From: Nibribacter ruber
GTDB taxonomy: Bacteria; Bacteroidota; Bacteroidia; Cytophagales; Hymenobacteraceae
DNA: 64,000 bases
Direction: 5' to 3'
Assembly (NCBI RefSeq): GCF_009913235.1
Contig: NZ_CP047897.1
Span: 310,001-374,000 of the forward strand
Shown here: positions 26,228-36,789 of the stretch, piece by piece
How positions within the stretch are numbered: position 1 is the stretch's first letter
How the letters are laid out: each line of letters starts with the position of its first letter
Made by a program: the position numbers and the translations under genes
Notes under the pieces: generated by a model
The model's database searches: none
What the model was told of the DNA's origin: nothing
The model's input: only the letters and a program-made list of their open reading frames with translations

Positions 26228-26640
26228 CGTGCCCCGGGCACGTATGCCTCTTCAGCGACAGGAACCGGTATCACCTACGACAAGCAAACCAAGCATCCAA
26301 CGTAAACAGAATGGAACCGAAACCAGTCCTGGTTCTGAGCGCCTCTGGTGTTTGTGCGCCGCGGCCAGCGGCGGAGGGGACAAAGTCCCACAAACAACAG
26401 CAGTGCGAAGGGCCGGGACGAGGCCCCGCGGCCGTGAGCGCTTACCGGAAGAAATGAAACAGGACAGTGAGTGCGCACCGGAACAGACGGCACTGCCAAG
26501 GGAAAGGCCAACGGAAGTGCACACAGGCAGCAGCAAAAAGTGGACCGAATGGAAAAGGCTACGAAGGGGTAACCAACCGTAGTGTACGGACAAGGCAATA
26601 ACACAGAAAGCCACTAAATTAAATCTGCGCCATAGTGGGC
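26228..26640. ncRNA. Candidate structured non-coding RNA or intron/element remnant
   Basis: About 410 bp, clearly richer in GC than the flanks, with a chain of short perfect stems: 26228-26234/26236-26242; 26321-26326/26329-26334; an apparent multibranch domain closed by 26337-26342/26438-26443 that contains 26350-26355/26390-26395, 26357-26362/26368-26373, 26377-26381/26385-26389 and 26410-26414/26422-26426; then 26490-26494/26516-26520, 26559-26563/26578-26582 and 26611-26615/26634-26638. I recognise no RNase P, tmRNA, SRP RNA or intron domain V. Strand is undetermined. It could also be the remnant of a structured mobile element. Confidence 0.35.
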
Positions 26641-26755
26641 AAAGAGACAGTCATAAAAGGCATTAGTTTTCAATTAGACATCACACTAGGCAGTCCTGCA
26701 AAGAGACAATCCTTTACACAAACCAAACTTTCCCTTCCAAACCATGCAAAAACAA

Positions 26756-26783
26756 AGAAGCCCGACCTATTGGCCGGGCTTCT
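26756..26783 (-). terminator. Terminator of yidC
   Basis: On the minus strand AGAAGCCCG pairs with CGGGCTTCT and is followed by TTTGTTTTT, 24 nt after the yidC stop codon. Confidence 0.85.
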
Positions 26784-26806
26784 CAAATGCATTATTTCAA
26801 AAGAAA

Positions 26807-28633
26807 CTACTTCGTCTTTTTACGCTCTGCTTCTTTCTCAGCTGCGGCCTTCATAGCATCCTGAATCTTCTTCTGGAAGCCGCCTTTCGGTTCTTTGCCT
26901 TTGTTTTTGGCTTGGTAGTCTTCTAAATTCTTACGGATGGTGGCATCGTCTACAAAGCGTCTGATCAAAGCCTGTTGCCCGAAGGTGACAATATTAGACA
27001 CAAAGTAATAGAAGCTCAAACCGGCAGGGAAGCTGTTCAGCACGAACATGAAGATGATCGGCATGAGGTAAGAGTAGAACTTCATGGGGCCCTGCACGCT
27101 GCTCACCTGGTTGTTAGACCAAGTGTACAAGATGGTAGAGGCGGTCATGAGCAAAGTGAACATACTCACGTGGCTGCCATAGAACGGAATGGTGAATGGC
27201 AGTTTGGCGAACACGTCATAGGTGCTCAAGTCATGCGCCCACAAGAACGGCTCCTGGCGTAACTCAATGGAGTTAGGGAAGAAATTGTACATGGCAAACA
27301 GAATAGGAATCTGCAACAGCATAGGTATACAACCGCTCATGGGGTTAACGCCCATTTTTGAGTACAGCTGCATGGTCTCTGCCTGCGTCTTCTGCATATC
27401 GCCTTCGTATTTCTCCTTGATGGCGTCAATCTCAGGCTTCAACACCTTCATTTTGGCCATGGAGATGTAAGACTTGTAGGTCAACGGGCTCAGAATCAAC
27501 TTGATGTATAATACCAGCAAGATGATGATGATACCGTAGTTGCCGATAAAGTCTTCCAGGAAGTCAAAAGCTGGTAAGATCAAAAGTTTGTTCACGTACG
27601 CGAAGATGCCCCAGCCTAATTCCAGGTTTCGGTCAAAGCCCTCCGTCACGTTCTTCAGGATGTCATGGTCGTTGGGACCGAAGAAGTAGGTGAAATGCGC
27701 TTTGTTGGCCAAGGCATCCTGCATGGGAATACCCAAGGTAGAACGCAGGGTCTTAATGCCTACAGTGTCCGTTTCAGGCAAAACTTCCAACCGCATCTCG
27801 GCAGTTTCAAAGCTGTTTTGGGCAATGATACCGGCGGTGAAGAAATTTTGCTTGTTGGCCACCCATTTCACAGGCTCCTCCAACTTCACGGTTTCGTTCT
27901 TGGTGGCGCTGGCAGAAATTTTGTCAAAGTCACCCTCGGCGGTGTAATAGTTCACCGTGGAGTGGGCTCTGTTCTGCTTCACGTCGCGTTCCAGGCGCTT
28001 CAGGCGGTCTGTCCAGGTGAGCACGATAGGCTTTTGGGCCACCACCTGCTGCATGCCTCTAAAGTTCAACTGGTAACCCACCTCATAAGACTGGTCTACC
28101 AGCGTATACACTTGCTCAATGGTTTGCCCGGGAGCCACCTGTGCCGTGAAGGTGATGACCTTAGCCGGCAATTTGTTGACCGTGGTGTTGGTAATGCCAG
28201 ACGGCTGGAAGAACAGGTCATTCAGTCTAACGGTGCGGCCAGAATTGGTCTGGAAGGCAAACACCTGCTCACTGCTCTCTTTGTCAAAGAGCAAAAGCGC
28301 TTTCTGGTTCCAGGTTTTGTAGTCTTTCAACTCCACCTGCTCCAAAGCACCGCCTTTGCTGCCCAGCGTGAGGCGCAATACCTGGTTCTCCAGGGTGACG
28401 GTCCGGTTCTGGCCTGTGGCCAACGTACCGAACTCGCCTAGCTGGGCCACGCGCTGCGCAGTTACCAGGGAATCATTGACCGGAGCCGGAGTAGTGGCGG
28501 CAGAAGCCACCTTGGTAGTAGTAGGCTGTTTTTGCGCAGGGTCCGTTTTGGGGGCATCCTGCATGAAGAAGACGCTATAAAGCAGCATCAACACGGCAAT
28601 CAGGCCCAAGCCTATTGCTTGATTTCTATCCAT
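26807..28633 (-). CDS. yidC: Membrane protein insertase YidC
   Basis: A 608-residue Gram-negative-type YidC. It has an N-terminal membrane helix (AIGLGLIAVLMLLYSVFFM), a large periplasmic beta-domain (about 60-340), then five conserved membrane segments with GNYGIIIILLVLYIKLILSP, a cytoplasmic loop of KMKVLKPEIDAIKEKYEGD and MSGCIPMLLQIPILFAMYNF. The C-terminus is Lys/Glu-rich. It inserts and folds inner-membrane proteins, alone or with Sec. It starts 17 nt after the pyrG stop and is the second gene of a pyrG-yidC unit. Confidence 0.96.
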   Translation of the reverse strand: MDRNQAIGLGLIAVLMLLYSVFFMQDAPKTDPAQKQPTTTKVASAATTPAPVNDSLVTAQRVAQLGEFGTLATGQNRTVTLENQVLRLTLGSKGGALEQVELKDYKTWNQKALLLFDKESSEQVFAFQTNSGRTVRLNDLFFQPSGITNTTVNKLPAKVITFTAQVAPGQTIEQVYTLVDQSYEVGYQLNFRGMQQVVAQKPIVLTWTDRLKRLERDVKQNRAHSTVNYYTAEGDFDKISASATKNETVKLEEPVKWVANKQNFFTAGIIAQNSFETAEMRLEVLPETDTVGIKTLRSTLGIPMQDALANKAHFTYFFGPNDHDILKNVTEGFDRNLELGWGIFAYVNKLLILPAFDFLEDFIGNYGIIIILLVLYIKLILSPLTYKSYISMAKMKVLKPEIDAIKEKYEGDMQKTQAETMQLYSKMGVNPMSGCIPMLLQIPILFAMYNFFPNSIELRQEPFLWAHDLSTYDVFAKLPFTIPFYGSHVSMFTLLMTASTILYTWSNNQVSSVQGPMKFYSYLMPIIFMFVLNSFPAGLSFYYFVSNIVTFGQQALIRRFVDDATIRKNLEDYQAKNKGKEPKGGFQKKIQDAMKAAAEKEAERKKTK

Positions 28634-28649
28634 ATTAATTTAAAGTGGG

Positions 28650-30314
<1,665 letters not shown>

Positions 30315-30378
30315 TTAGACCTACCTGATAAATGTTCACCAACTCAGCAGAAATACGGAGCGGGAATTAGAAGAAAGT

Positions 30379-30418
30379 CCGTTTTTGGCCTGTTTTCCAA
30401 GAATTAGGCCAAAAACGA
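30379..30418. repeat. Dispersed palindrome copy 13
   Basis: CCGTTTTTGGCCTGTTTTCC and GAATTAGGCCAAAAACGA arms, ending 2 nt from the minus-strand stop codon at 30421. Confidence 0.88.
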
Positions 30419-30420
30419 CG

Positions 30421-31887
30421 CTATTGCTTACTTTCTAGCCACAGGATGGAATTACCCGTGCGGTACTCGTTCTGTTCCCACAGCGGATTAGCAGGGTCCA
30501 GGATCCATTCTCCGTCTACAATGAATTTATAGCGGTTCTTGCCCATGGGCAGGAAAACGGGCAGTTGCCAGTCATTGCCCACTTTGCGCATGGGGTTGCC
30601 TTCTGGGTTCCAGTTGTTAAAATCTCCGGCCACAGACACTCTTTTGGCTTGGGGCCGGTTCTTGAACACAAACGTGTAGTTAGGCTGAAAGACCAGCAAG
30701 GAGTTTCCGTCGCGCGCGTGGCCAGGTGGCAGGTTTTTGGGGTCTGCCATCCATTGGCCGTCCACAATAAACTTATATTCATGGTTACCGGGGCCCAAAG
30801 TGTAGGGCAGCTCCCAGCCGGTGGCCGTTTTGCGCATGAACAATTCGTGCTCTTTCCAATTGTTGAAGCTGCCAGATAGAACCACTTTCTGGGCCTGCGG
30901 GAATCCGTCTAACGTAAATACATGCGACGCCCCGCGCCGAACGACTGAATTAAAGCCGCCGTTCTCATCTGGTAACTTTTCTGCGTTGGCCACATCCTGG
31001 TACCATTTTCCGTCTACTATGAACTTATAACTATGTGTGCCCTGGTTCAGGTAGAGAGGGAGTTGCCAGCCTTCAGCGGTTTTCACCATGGCCAGCTCGC
31101 GTTCACGCCATTCATTGAAAGAACCCGCCAGAAATACTTTTCGGGCGTTGAGAAAGCCTTTTAAGGAGAACAAGTGATTGGGCACGAAGAACACAGAATT
31201 CACGTTGCCATGGCCGTCATCTTCCCAGATTTGGTTGTCGCGGTCCGTAGTCCAGTTGCCATCCACCACAAATTTGTACCAATGCTTGCCCGGGCTGAGT
31301 TTTAAATTGGCCACCCAGCCGCTGTCAGTTTTATGCATGGCCAGGTTATCCTCTGACCATGTATTGAAGCTCCCCGCCAGGTACACTTTTCTGGCCTGAG
31401 GGTTGCCCTTCAGGTAAAAAGTGACCACAGAATCCTTCACAGTAAAAGGCGCTTTGTTCCTGAATTTGTTGACCGCATATTTAACCTGATGGTTGGCCGC
31501 CGCGCTGGCCTCGGGCCCCAGCACCTTTTCCGTCATCCTTAATTTCTCCAGCGAGTTGGCCACGTTAACTGAGCCCAGCAAGCTCTTGCTGATCACAAAA
31601 AGGTTGCCGGCCATTTCTACCTGCCACCCTTGCTGCTCCAGAGAGTCTGCCAACTGTTTTTGGAACAAGCGCTCTAAGCCCAGGTCATGGAGGTTAAACT
31701 GCACCATGAAGCTGTCTAAAGCCGCGGGGGAGAGGTTCTTGCTCAACTCAATGTGCATCTTGCCGTCTTTCACGGAATATTTTTTCACCGCCGTTTGGGC
31801 ATGCGTTGCTGGCAGCCCCAAAAAGAGGGCAAGCAGCAGGCAGCAGCTCAGGTGCACCCATCTTACAAGCAGCGTACGGTTGTGCAT
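30421..31887 (-). CDS. Secreted protein with four tandem CBM48/AMPK-beta-type glycogen-binding domains
   Basis: About 488 residues with signal peptide MHNRTLLVRWVHLSCCLLLA. Residues about 30-150 are unlike the rest. Four repeats follow, each with VYLAGSFNTW/VFLAGSFNEW/VVLSGSFNNW/VSVAGDFNNW and a later YKFVVDG or YKFIVDG strand, the hallmark of AMPK1-type carbohydrate-binding modules. No catalytic domain is visible, so it may bind alpha-glucans or act as a scaffold. I choose ATG 31887 because it overlaps the previous stop as TGATG; ATG 31896 is also possible. It is coupled to the protease gene upstream. Confidence 0.82.
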   Translation of the reverse strand: MHNRTLLVRWVHLSCCLLLALFLGLPATHAQTAVKKYSVKDGKMHIELSKNLSPAALDSFMVQFNLHDLGLERLFQKQLADSLEQQGWQVEMAGNLFVISKSLLGSVNVANSLEKLRMTEKVLGPEASAAANHQVKYAVNKFRNKAPFTVKDSVVTFYLKGNPQARKVYLAGSFNTWSEDNLAMHKTDSGWVANLKLSPGKHWYKFVVDGNWTTDRDNQIWEDDGHGNVNSVFFVPNHLFSLKGFLNARKVFLAGSFNEWRERELAMVKTAEGWQLPLYLNQGTHSYKFIVDGKWYQDVANAEKLPDENGGFNSVVRRGASHVFTLDGFPQAQKVVLSGSFNNWKEHELFMRKTATGWELPYTLGPGNHEYKFIVDGQWMADPKNLPPGHARDGNSLLVFQPNYTFVFKNRPQAKRVSVAGDFNNWNPEGNPMRKVGNDWQLPVFLPMGKNRYKFIVDGEWILDPANPLWEQNEYRTGNSILWLESKQ

Positions 31888-32896
31888 CACTTCCATATAT
31901 ACATCTTTCGGGTCACGAAATTAAAGCCGATCTTATTTTTGTTAAACGATAGAAAATCAAAGCCCAGCACGCCCTGAATACACCCGTTGTAAGAGAAACA
32001 GGTATTGCCCAGGTTGGTGATTAAAACCGGCATGCTGCCAATGGCTTGGTTCCCGAGGGTAAGGTTGTTGGCCGTGCCGGTCAGGGCTTCCACCTTTTTG
32101 GTGCCGGTTCCATTCACCAAAACACGGCCCGTGATGATAACGTTCTCAAACACCTTGTTAGAAAGGCGGGAGTCCAGCAGATTGGTTTCGGCGCCGCAGT
32201 CAATGATGAAATCCAGGTTTTTGCCTTCCATCACCAGCCGGGCCACAATCCGATTGTCTTTCAGGTCGATGGGCACGGTCTGGTAAGCCGTAGTATCTGC
32301 CAAAAGTTTGCTGCGGTAGGTCTGGGCCTGTTTCTTGGCAATCTGATGGACGTACAATAGGCTGTTTTCATAGTCAATAATCAATTCGCACTGCCTGAAC
32401 AGCTCCATGCCCAACAATCCCAGAATCCTGATGCCTTTGGTGTTTTCAATGTGACCCAAGTCTATCAAATCGGCTTTGGGTCTAACGAATTTCATCTCCC
32501 CGAAGGCGAAATTTTTCACCTGGGTTCTTATGGCGGGGGCAGCCGTCCCCGACACGCTGGTTCTCTCAGTGCCCTTCACGGGAATTTTAGGATACTGCCG
32601 GAAGTAGATGATGTTCAAGACTAGATGCTGCGCGCCCGTGTCCAGAATGAAATTGCCCGAGGTGGAGTCTGCCGTGCCTTGCAGAATGATGAGATTGCCT
32701 GCCCTGGTAAACGGAATGACGCTGGTCACGGAGTCTGGACCCGCAAAGGGAGAAGGCAACGTTCTAAAGGTGAGATTGCCCAAAGAGATGCTGCCACCCG
32801 TTTCTGAGCCAGGCATGCCCATTCCCCGGCTCGCCCAGAGGCAAAGCAGAAAAACGAAGGCTACTCTCAGGGATATTTTCAAAGGAACAAGAACGA
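31887..32896 (-). CDS. Retropepsin-like aspartyl protease, exported
   Basis: The frame is open back to 33011 but its first dozen residues (MGCFLGNSPKTK) are translation of a palindrome. I place the start near 32883-32896, favouring a TTG that gives M-KISLRVAFVFLLCLWASRG as signal peptide; this start is uncertain. Two aspartyl-protease halves are visible: FILDTGAQHLVL with the classical DTG, and DFIIDCGAETNLLD with DCG, each followed by hydrophobic-Gly strands. The family resembles retropepsin-like and clan AA proteases of Bacteroidota. Its stop overlaps the start of the CBM48 protein (TGATG), implying translational coupling. Confidence 0.72.
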
Positions 32897-32973
32897 TGAC
32901 AGAATAAGAGCACGAAGAAACCAGAATTTTGGGAGAAAGTAAATACTGTGGCAACTTGCGGTCAAGGAAGAAT

Positions 32974-33021
32974 CGTTTCGTTTTGGGGCTGTTTCCCAGA
33001 AAACAGCCCAAAAACGAAACG
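32974..33021. repeat. Dispersed palindrome copy 14 with extended arms
   Basis: CGTTTCGTTTTGGGGCTGTTT and AAACAGCCCAAAAACGAAACG. The outer CGTTT/AAACG pairs extend beyond the core. It ends 1 nt from the stop of the minus-strand gene at 33023. Confidence 0.9.
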
Positions 33022-33022
33022 C

Positions 33023-34165
33023 TTATTGGTCTGTTTTTCTAGGGAGCTTGTAGCCCACGGCAAAGCTCACAATCTTATAGTCATTGTAAGAAAGCCCCAG
33101 GTTTTCTACCTGCGCGTACGCCTTCCAGTTCTTATAATAGAAACCAGCCCCGTACGTAAACTTAGGCAGCAGGATGCTGGTAACGCCAAAGTTCATGAAC
33201 GGCAGTAGTTTCTCCTCAAAGGACTGGTTGAAATTGTATTGTAGCAGCAGCGGGATTCTAATGTAGTGGCGGTCATTGAAGGAATTTCTCTCCGCTGTGG
33301 TAAGAGGAAACCTCTTGGGAGACACGTCCTTGTTGTAATAGTACATGTACATGTAATTCACCCCGATGACCGAAGAAATGCGTCGGCTCAGGTCTGGCTC
33401 CATGATGTCCCAGAAAAATCCCAGCGAATACCCTTGGCTCTGAGAGATGTTATTATCACCCGGCGAATAATACCGGTTAAAGGATGTCTCAATGCCGTGT
33501 CTCACTATGGCTTTGGATGAGCTTTTCAGTTCCTGAGTGACCATCTGCGGGTTCTTGCAGGCATTGTAGCGGGTCACTATTTCATTTATGTCTTTGTCTT
33601 GAAAGGCGGTCTTGTCATAATCATTGTTCGTGATCATGCCGCAATCCTGGAACAAAGCCTTCAGCATGCCCTGGTACCTGTTCTGGACAATGTAGGTGCC
33701 GTTAACATACAATTTAAACTTGGCCAGGGTGTAAAAGGCGGTGTCTTTTTTAAGGATGTAGTAAAAGGCGTGGTTTGCGTCTTGTTCTTCCACCTGCAAA
33801 GCCACTTTGTACAATTCGGTGTAGCCCTTCAGCCAAACTTTGGCAAACCTTCTGGTTTCAACCGGCGTGCCATTCACCCTGATGGAAACAGGCACCAACC
33901 GGAAGTGCATCTGCTCCTTTACAAACCCAAAGCCTTCCAGGTTGGAATTGTCAAAATGTTGAGTGGCTGTGTCGTTTTTAGGTTTGAAGGTAATGCCCAG
34001 GGTTAAGGCTTTTTCATCGGTCCATTCAATTTGCCCATACACCGTGTCTTGTTTTTGCAGAATGTAGGCGTCTTTATAAAACCCTTGGGCAAAGATTTCT
34101 TGATGACCAGATGCGGTCTGGAGACAGAAAATAAATAGAATAGTGCAGGTAACCTTAGAATACAT
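33023..34165 (-). CDS. Exported protein, possible outer-membrane beta-barrel, unknown function
   Basis: About 380 residues from ATG 34165 (MYSKVTCTILFIFCLQTASG, a signal peptide). The open frame extends to 34255 but begins MANFLRNRPKTR, which is palindrome translation, so that start is rejected. The first part has YILQKQDTVYGQIEW and a region of alternating strands; the last 150 residues (YSLGFFWDIMEPDLSRR, INYMYMYYYNKD-like, ENLGLSYNDYKIVSFAVGY) have alternating aromatic/polar strands as in barrels. No family recognised. It reads alone between palindromes. Confidence 0.6.
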   Translation of the reverse strand: MYSKVTCTILFIFCLQTASGHQEIFAQGFYKDAYILQKQDTVYGQIEWTDEKALTLGITFKPKNDTATQHFDNSNLEGFGFVKEQMHFRLVPVSIRVNGTPVETRRFAKVWLKGYTELYKVALQVEEQDANHAFYYILKKDTAFYTLAKFKLYVNGTYIVQNRYQGMLKALFQDCGMITNNDYDKTAFQDKDINEIVTRYNACKNPQMVTQELKSSSKAIVRHGIETSFNRYYSPGDNNISQSQGYSLGFFWDIMEPDLSRRISSVIGVNYMYMYYYNKDVSPKRFPLTTAERNSFNDRHYIRIPLLLQYNFNQSFEEKLLPFMNFGVTSILLPKFTYGAGFYYKNWKAYAQVENLGLSYNDYKIVSFAVGYKLPRKTDQ

Positions 34166-34214
34166 TTTAAGATCAGATGTTAAAGGAAGTATAGGATATT
34201 CAATGCAAGATAGG

Positions 34215-34268
34215 TGCTTCCTCGTTTTTGGCCTGTTTCTCAGAAAATTGGCCAAAAACGAGGAAGCA
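34215..34268. repeat. Dispersed palindrome copy 15 with perfect outer arms
   Basis: TGCTTCCTCGTTTTTGGCC on the left and GGCCAAAAACGAGGAAGCA on the right are exact complements; only the loop side differs. The TGCTTCCT arm is unique to this locus. Confidence 0.95.
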
Positions 34269-34292
34269 TGAAAAATGTGGCCAAAGGTAAGA

Positions 34293-35252
34293 TTATTCCA
34301 TTGCCCTCAGAATAACTTGGTCTCCCTTCTGGAAGCTATTCTTTTGCGTTTTCACCGTCGCCATGGTTTCAGCGGTTTGGACTTGAACCTCCAGGAAACT
34401 GCCAAAATAAAACACCTCAACCACTTGGCCGGCCAAGCCCGTTTGCTCAGGAGCGTGCAGTAGCAGGTTTTCGGGGCGTATGAAACCAGTATTCGCCTTA
34501 GGCGAGGTGCCCTTATAGAGTTGCCGTACTTCCTGTTCTGAAAAAGTAGTAAACTCTCCAAACAATCCGGCCACGTAAGCATCCTTGGGGAGTTGGTAGA
34601 TTTGTTCTGGTGTGCCGGTTTGAATTAGATGGCCGTCTTTTAGCACCAGAATATGCTCTGCCCAAGAAAGGGTGTCATGCGGGTCATGCGAAATGAGGGT
34701 GCAGGTGATGTCCAGTTCCTGGCTTATGTCTTGGATGACGGTCTTGAGGGTGTTCTTGTGAATCTTGTCCAGGTTGGAGAAAGGCTCATCTAGCAACAAG
34801 AGGCTGGGAGAGGAGGTGAGCAGCAGGGCCAGGGCAATCCGTTGGCGTTCTCCGCCAGACAATTCATCTGTGCGGCGGCTTAGCAGGTGTTCAATCTGGC
34901 AAATCTCATACAGGTTCTGGGCTTCAGAGGCACTGAGGGAGTTGGCATACCGCAGCACCTGCTCCACGCGCAGAAAAGCCGGCAGCTCATATTGCTGAGA
35001 CAGATAGGCAATGCCTTCATGGCCTGCTACCAACTTCTCCTGAGGGCCCAGTACGCGCTCTCCTTCAAAATGAACCGTTCCCGCATCTGGCTGAATCAAG
35101 CCGGCCATGATTTTGAGCAGCGTGCTTTTGCCCGCCCCGGTTTCGCCGGCAATGGCAATCTTCTGCCCTTTAGTCTGAGAAAAGGAAATGTTCTGAAGCA
35201 CTACGCCTCTGGCATCTGTTTTCTCAATGCCAGTTACTTGTAAAAAGGTCAT
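34293..35252 (-). CDS. ABC transporter ATP-binding protein (orphan, TOBE-like C-terminus)
   Basis: A 319-residue ABC ATPase with Walker A GETGAGKSTLLKIMAG, signature LSGGERQRIALALLL, Walker B SLLLLDEPFSNLD and switch His in LISHDPHD. Residues about 235-319 form a TOBE-like regulatory domain (FIRPENLLLHAPEQ, GQVVEVFYFGSFLEVQVQ), as in MalK, PotA and FbpC importers. No permease or binding protein is adjacent, so the transported substrate is unknown. A palindrome sits on each side. Confidence 0.88.
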   Translation of the reverse strand: MTFLQVTGIEKTDARGVVLQNISFSQTKGQKIAIAGETGAGKSTLLKIMAGLIQPDAGTVHFEGERVLGPQEKLVAGHEGIAYLSQQYELPAFLRVEQVLRYANSLSASEAQNLYEICQIEHLLSRRTDELSGGERQRIALALLLTSSPSLLLLDEPFSNLDKIHKNTLKTVIQDISQELDITCTLISHDPHDTLSWAEHILVLKDGHLIQTGTPEQIYQLPKDAYVAGLFGEFTTFSEQEVRQLYKGTSPKANTGFIRPENLLLHAPEQTGLAGQVVEVFYFGSFLEVQVQTAETMATVKTQKNSFQKGDQVILRAME

Positions 35253-35335
35253 GTATTTAATTTGAAGGGTATTCCCTTACGGAAGGATTGAAAGATTTGC
35301 CGGCAAGAGGAAAGGAAGGTAGAGGGTCTTGCATT

Positions 35336-35389
35336 AGCGCTGTCGTTTTTGGGCTCTTTTCCAGGAAACAGCCCAAAAACGACAGCGCT
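35336..35389. repeat. Dispersed palindrome copy 16 with perfect outer arms
   Basis: AGCGCTGTCGTTTTTGGGCT and AGCCCAAAAACGACAGCGCT are exact complements around a 14-nt centre. It ends 9 nt from the stop of the aldolase at 35398. Confidence 0.95.
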
Positions 35390-35397
35390 GCTAAAAC

Positions 35398-36423
35398 TTA
35401 GGCTTGGTAAGTGTCTAAGGCTTCTAGCAGATGGAGCATCATTTCTTCGGTTAGGTCCAGGTGGGTAACCAACCGGATCATCTGCGGCCCGAAGGAGGAG
35501 GCGAGAATACTTTTGTCTTTCAGGTAGTTCAGGTACTGCTCTGTATTCACGTGGTCCTCCAACCGGAAGATGATGATGTTGGTTTCTACGGGTACTACTT
35601 CGGCCACGTAATCTGCCAGGGCCAGCGTCTGACCAATCTGCTTGGCGCGGTCATGGTCTACCTGCAGGCGCTCTACATTGTTTTGGAGCGCATACAAACC
35701 CGCCGCTGCCATGTACCCGGCCTGGCGCCAGCCGCCACCTAACACTTTGCGCACGCGTTTAGCCTTCTCAATGAAGTTTTTCTTACCCAGCAGCACAGAG
35801 CCAACAGGAGCGCCCAGCCCTTTGGAGAGGCACACGGAGATGGAGTCAAAATAGGTGCCATAGTCCAAGGCATTGTCACCGGAGGCGGTGAGGGCATTGA
35901 ACACGCGGGCGCCGTCCAGGTGCAGGGGAATGCCGTGCTTTTTGCAGACCTCAGAAATGGCGGAAATTTCAGCTAAAGTGTAAAAAGAGCCGCCTCCTTT
36001 GTTGCAGGTATTCTCCAGAGACACCAGGCTGGTCACCGGAAAATGGACGTTGTCTGGATTGATGCCGGCTTCTACCTGCTGGGGCGTGATTTTACCACGG
36101 TAGCCGTCCACCAGATGCACAGAGGCCGAGGAGTTGAAAGCGATGCCGCCCACTTCATACACGTAAATGTGGCTGGTTTTCTCGCAGATGACCTCTGAGA
36201 GCGGCTGCGTGTGCATTTTGATGGCAATCTGGTTGGTCATGGTGCCAGAAGGGCAGAAGAGCCCGGCCTCCATCCCAAACAGGCTGGCGCAATACTCCTG
36301 CAACTCATTCACGGTGGGGTCCTCGCTGTACACGTCATCGCCTACGGGGGCGTTGAACATGGCGTGCAGCATGGCAGGAGTGGGTTTGGTGACCGTGTCA
36401 CTACGAAGGTCTATGGTATTCAT
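35398..36423 (-). CDS. ltaE: Low-specificity threonine aldolase
   Basis: About 341 residues from ATG 36423 ([20 protein letters not shown]), the standard N-terminus. The frame is open for another 99 codons upstream but that part crosses the promoter region of a divergent gene. Fold-type I PLP features include [28 protein letters not shown] and the PLP-lysine segment [14 protein letters not shown]. It cleaves threonine or allo-threonine to glycine and acetaldehyde and can act on related beta-hydroxy amino acids. Monocistronic, divergent from a small basic protein gene. Confidence 0.93.
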   Translation of the reverse strand: MNTIDLRSDTVTKPTPAMLHAMFNAPVGDDVYSEDPTVNELQEYCASLFGMEAGLFCPSGTMTNQIAIKMHTQPLSEVICEKTSHIYVYEVGGIAFNSSASVHLVDGYRGKITPQQVEAGINPDNVHFPVTSLVSLENTCNKGGGSFYTLAEISAISEVCKKHGIPLHLDGARVFNALTASGDNALDYGTYFDSISVCLSKGLGAPVGSVLLGKKNFIEKAKRVRKVLGGGWRQAGYMAAAGLYALQNNVERLQVDHDRAKQIGQTLALADYVAEVVPVETNIIIFRLEDHVNTEQYLNYLKDKSILASSFGPQMIRLVTHLDLTEEMMLHLLEALDTYQA

Positions 36424-36444
36424 CTGTTTTTCTTCGGGTAAATA

Positions 36445-36475
36445 TTGAGAATGTAAAATTAATGACTTACTTTTG
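36445..36475 (+). promoter_or_regulatory. Promoter of the small basic protein gene
   Basis: TTG at 36445-36447 and TACTTTTG at 36468-36475 with a 20-nt spacer, a perfect Bacteroidota promoter 24 nt before the start codon. Confidence 0.8.
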
Positions 36476-36499
36476 CGATTCAATTTTAAATATTGACCG

Positions 36500-36670
36500 A
36501 TGGCAGTTACTAGATTAAAAAGAAAAGACCGTAAGAATAAGGCAAGACAAAACAACAAGCAGCGCGTGATCAAGCAATTGTTGATGACCCCTGTAATTAA
36601 GAACGTTGATATTGAGGAGCTGAAGGCCCGCTTTACCAACGCCCCAGCCCAAACGGCTGCTGCTGAGTAA
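36500..36670 (+). CDS. Small basic protein, 56 residues, conserved-looking, function unknown
   Basis: ATG 36500 to TAA 36668-36670, encoding [20 protein letters not shown] followed by [20 protein letters not shown] and an Ala-rich end. The first third is strongly basic, suggesting nucleic-acid or ribosome binding. I recall similar short proteins as conserved hypotheticals in Cytophagales, but cannot verify it here. A perfect promoter upstream and a hairpin terminator 77 nt after the stop support a real, independently expressed gene. Confidence 0.8.
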   Translation: MAVTRLKRKDRKNKARQNNKQRVIKQLLMTPVIKNVDIEELKARFTNAPAQTAAAE

Positions 36671-36746
36671 TTTCGCGTTTTTTCGTTCGCCTGCTGCCTT
36701 TCGGCAAACACCATAGACAACGCGATATTCTTATTCCAGAAATAGT

Positions 36747-36777
36747 AAAGTGTAACCTACCCGGTTACACTTTTTTT
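36747..36777 (+). terminator. Terminator after the small basic protein gene
   Basis: AAAGTGTAACC pairs with GGTTACACTTT followed by further T residues. It lies between convergent genes and may serve both. Confidence 0.8.
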
Positions 36778-36789
36778 ATGCCCATACCT

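Larger units (their letters stand above)
25651..26806. other. 1156-bp intergenic region between the par operon and yidC
   Basis: The longest gene-free stretch. It holds a likely promoter for the MBL-par operon (minus TATCTTTG at 25701-25708), palindrome copy 12, a second-family short palindrome, a GC-rich stretch with many stems (26228-26640) and the yidC terminator. Open frames across the GC-rich part occur on both strands (117 and 120 codons) but read as low-complexity and look non-coding. Confidence 0.6.

Noticed and set aside
26229-26614. Overlapping 117- and 120-codon frames on opposite strands
   Set aside because: Both are low-complexity, match no family, and lie in the GC-rich stem-forming segment; GC-rich sequence has few stops by chance.
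26228-26640. Group II intron, RNase P RNA or tmRNA
   Set aside because: I found no domain V, no reverse transcriptase and none of the conserved core sequences of RNase P RNA or tmRNA; left as an unidentified structured region.
36424-36720. 99-codon N-terminal extension of threonine aldolase
   Set aside because: It covers the promoter and coding region of the divergent small basic protein gene and the ATG at 36423 gives the standard family N-terminus.
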